Assembly (NCBI GenBank): GCA_963210315.1
Contig: OY723303.1
Coordinates: 1,240,001-1,304,000 of the forward strand
Direction: 5' to 3'
Length of the DNA: 64,000 nucleotides
Source of the DNA: Rhynchopus euleeides
Taxonomy: Eukaryota; Euglenozoa; Diplonemea; Diplonemida; Diplonemidae
Part shown: piece after piece, positions 62,580-64,000 of the stretch
Layout: each line of letters begins with the position of its first letter
How positions within the stretch are numbered: position 1 is the stretch's first letter
Program-made: the position numbers and the translations under genes
The notes under the pieces: model-generated
The model's database searches: none
Told to the model about the DNA's origin: nothing
What the model saw: only the letters and a program-made list of their open reading frames with translations

Positions 62580-64000
62580 ATGGAAGAGTCGCCGCGGAAG
62601 CAGCAGCAGCAGCAACAGCAGCAGCCTCTAAACCAGCCTGTGAAGGTTTGTCTCCGGATCAGGCCCTCAAACTCTTATGAGCTCTCCCAAGGTGCACCCG
62701 ATGGCGTCCGCCTTCTCAGCGAAGACACGGTCGAGACAAGCCATCTTGTCGAGGGGGGTCGCAAAGTAGACTGCCACAGGCATACCTATGATGCTGTTCA
62801 CACAGGGGATGCGTCTCAGACAGATATTTTCAACCAGTCAGGGATTGCCGAGCTCTGCGCCAGCGCGATACACGGCTACCACGCCACCGTGTTTGCCTAC
62901 GGGCAGACCGGGTCTGGGAAGACCTACACCATGCTCGGGCCCCCTGACGGGACGCTGACAGGCATCATCCCCCAATCTGCAGCATACATCTTCGACACCG
63001 TTGACACCATCAACCGGAATCTCCGGTCGGACCCCACGTCTGCCGGCGTGGGTGTGAAGGTGCAGGCAAGCTTCCTGGAGATACACAACGAAACTGTTTA
63101 CGACCTCCTCTCGGGTTCGGAGCAGAGCCTCCCGCTGAGATGGTCGCAGGGGACGCAGAGCTTCTTCGCGGAGAACGCAATGGTTGTCGATTGCGACGCC
63201 CTCGACGACCTGATCGCGGTGGTGGAGGAGGGTGTTGTCAACCGGAAGTCCGCATCGCACCTCCTCAACGCAGACAGCTCGAGGTCACACTCCGTTCTCA
63301 CGGTGCATTTCGAGTCGAACATGCCTGCGCCATTCCCCAAGAAACCCACACAGGTCTCCACCTATGGGAAGATCAACTTCGTCGACCTCGCCGGGTCGGA
63401 GCGCCTGAAGGAGTCGAAAAGCGCAGGTGGGAATCTCGTCGAGACGTGCCACATCAACAAATCCCTCTTGGCGCTGGCACAGGTCATCTCTGTCCTGGCG
63501 GAGCAGTCGGCGAGCCAGTCACCTCCTAACTCCGGTGCGCAGGTGTCATCGCCGCTCAACGCGTCGGTGGGGGGTGGGGGGCACGTGCCCTACCGTGACA
63601 GCAAGCTGACGAAGCTTTTGATGGATTCGTTGGGTGGTGCCTGCAAGACGTTGATGGTGGCGTGTGTTTCGCCTGCGAGCATGCATGTTGATGAGACGCG
63701 CAACACGCTGATGTATGCCACGCGCGCCAGAAGCATCACAACGTCTCCCGTGATCCGGATCGGAAGCAAGCAGAACGCAATCCAGGAGATGAAGAGCGAG
63801 TTGGAGCGCCTAAGGCGCGAGAACAGAGCTCTGCGCGAGACACAGCAGAACCAGCAGCCTAACCCTCCGGGCAGAGCCGGCTCCTTCGCCTCCACAGCAT
63901 CCCCCGTATCCACTCCGGATAACTTCGTCTCCAGGACAAAGTCTGCCGTGGCAGAGTCGAGGCGCTCCCTGGAGCAGAACCCAGCTCCTCAGCTGCATGG
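62580..64000 (+). CDS. Kinesin motor protein, 3' end beyond the window
   Basis: The ATG at 62580 opens a frame that stays open to the last base (473 codons). A short Gln run (residues 8-15) precedes the motor. VKVCLRIRPSNSYE begins the domain, GQTGSGKT (108-115) is the P-loop, NADSSRSH (near 230-237) is switch I, and DLAGSER (269-275) is switch II. HINKSLLALAQVI and PYRDSKLTKLL (near 340-350) complete the core. After TRNTLMYATRA an Arg/Glu-rich coiled coil begins (about 403-420). Short inserts (SQSPPNSGAQVSSPL) lie before the PYRDSKL helix. The family cannot be named; a KIF12/KIF15-like N-kinesin is possible. Confidence 0.92.
   Translation, partial: MEESPRKQQQQQQQQPLNQPVKVCLRIRPSNSYELSQGAPDGVRLLSEDTVETSHLVEGGRKVDCHRHTYDAVHTGDASQTDIFNQSGIAELCASAIHGYHATVFAYGQTGSGKTYTMLGPPDGTLTGIIPQSAAYIFDTVDTINRNLRSDPTSAGVGVKVQASFLEIHNETVYDLLSGSEQSLPLRWSQGTQSFFAENAMVVDCDALDDLIAVVEEGVVNRKSASHLLNADSSRSHSVLTVHFESNMPAPFPKKPTQVSTYGKINFVDLAGSERLKESKSAGGNLVETCHINKSLLALAQVISVLAEQSASQSPPNSGAQVSSPLNASVGGGGHVPYRDSKLTKLLMDSLGGACKTLMVACVSPASMHVDETRNTLMYATRARSITTSPVIRIGSKQNAIQEMKSELERLRRENRALRETQQNQQPNPPGRAGSFASTASPVSTPDNFVSRTKSAVAESRRSLEQNPAPQLH

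Noticed and set aside
1-64000. tRNA, rRNA or CRISPR arrays
   Set aside because: A visual scan for tRNA B-box patterns and rRNA-like stretches gave no folding candidate; no spaced direct repeats of CRISPR type. A tRNAscan-SE run would be decisive.

Overview
The window is nuclear DNA from a GC-rich, probably unicellular eukaryote. Kinesins, an astacin protease, a FYVE/RING protein and a KICSTOR-type ITFG2 homologue, together with GT-AG introns and DNA transposons, exclude bacteria and organelles. The species cannot be fixed from this sequence. Genes are intron-poor (most are a single long exon), and intergenic DNA is full of C/G homopolymers and TG/CA tracts. All twelve recognisable host genes lie on the plus strand. 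Only two transposase relics (one intact ORF, one broken) are on the minus strand. Long one-strand gene runs are known in dinoflagellates and Euglenozoa, but no spliced leader was seen, so this is only a hint.

Layout: 85-4355 is a TA-flanked pogo-like DNA transposon that appears to contain a second TA-flanked element with an intact 602-aa DDD transposase. Inside that lie two 355-bp direct repeats. At 5911-10634 is a two-exon gene for a PARP-like, B-box, coiled-coil protein. At 13445-14592 is a foldback MITE whose ends resemble those of the first transposon. Then follow a PHO88/SND3 homologue (15310-16171), a secreted astacin with a Pro/Thr-rich stalk (17755-19689), a PAP2-like membrane protein (21077-21952), a repeat island (22286-23812), an ITFG2 homologue (26079-27929), a piggyBac-type MITE (28665-29671), a Kelch-like protein (30474-32273) and a palindromic minisatellite (about 32597-32872).

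The second half opens with the most unusual locus, 33863-38448. This is a six-exon gene whose first four exons are tandem copies of one phase-0, six-cysteine exon, leading into a ~1,000-residue body of unknown function. Next come a long-hairpin element (39111-39843), a RING/EF-hand-like/RanBP2-ZnF/FYVE protein (41590-44310), an Ala/Glu-rich coiled-coil protein (46267-48123), a broken hAT transposase (48395-49140, minus), a coiled-coil/EF-hand-like protein with a 22-nt last exon (49312-52898), a kinesin with a C-terminal WD40 propeller (53757-56834), a nested repeat island (58460-61300) and a second kinesin that runs off the end (62580-64000).

Several of the host proteins could serve cytoskeletal or endomembrane functions (two kinesins, coiled coils, a FYVE protein, ITFG2 at the lysosome, PHO88 at the ER). 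There is no operon-like logic. Exon joins were inferred from GT-AG sites plus frame continuity, without transcript evidence.
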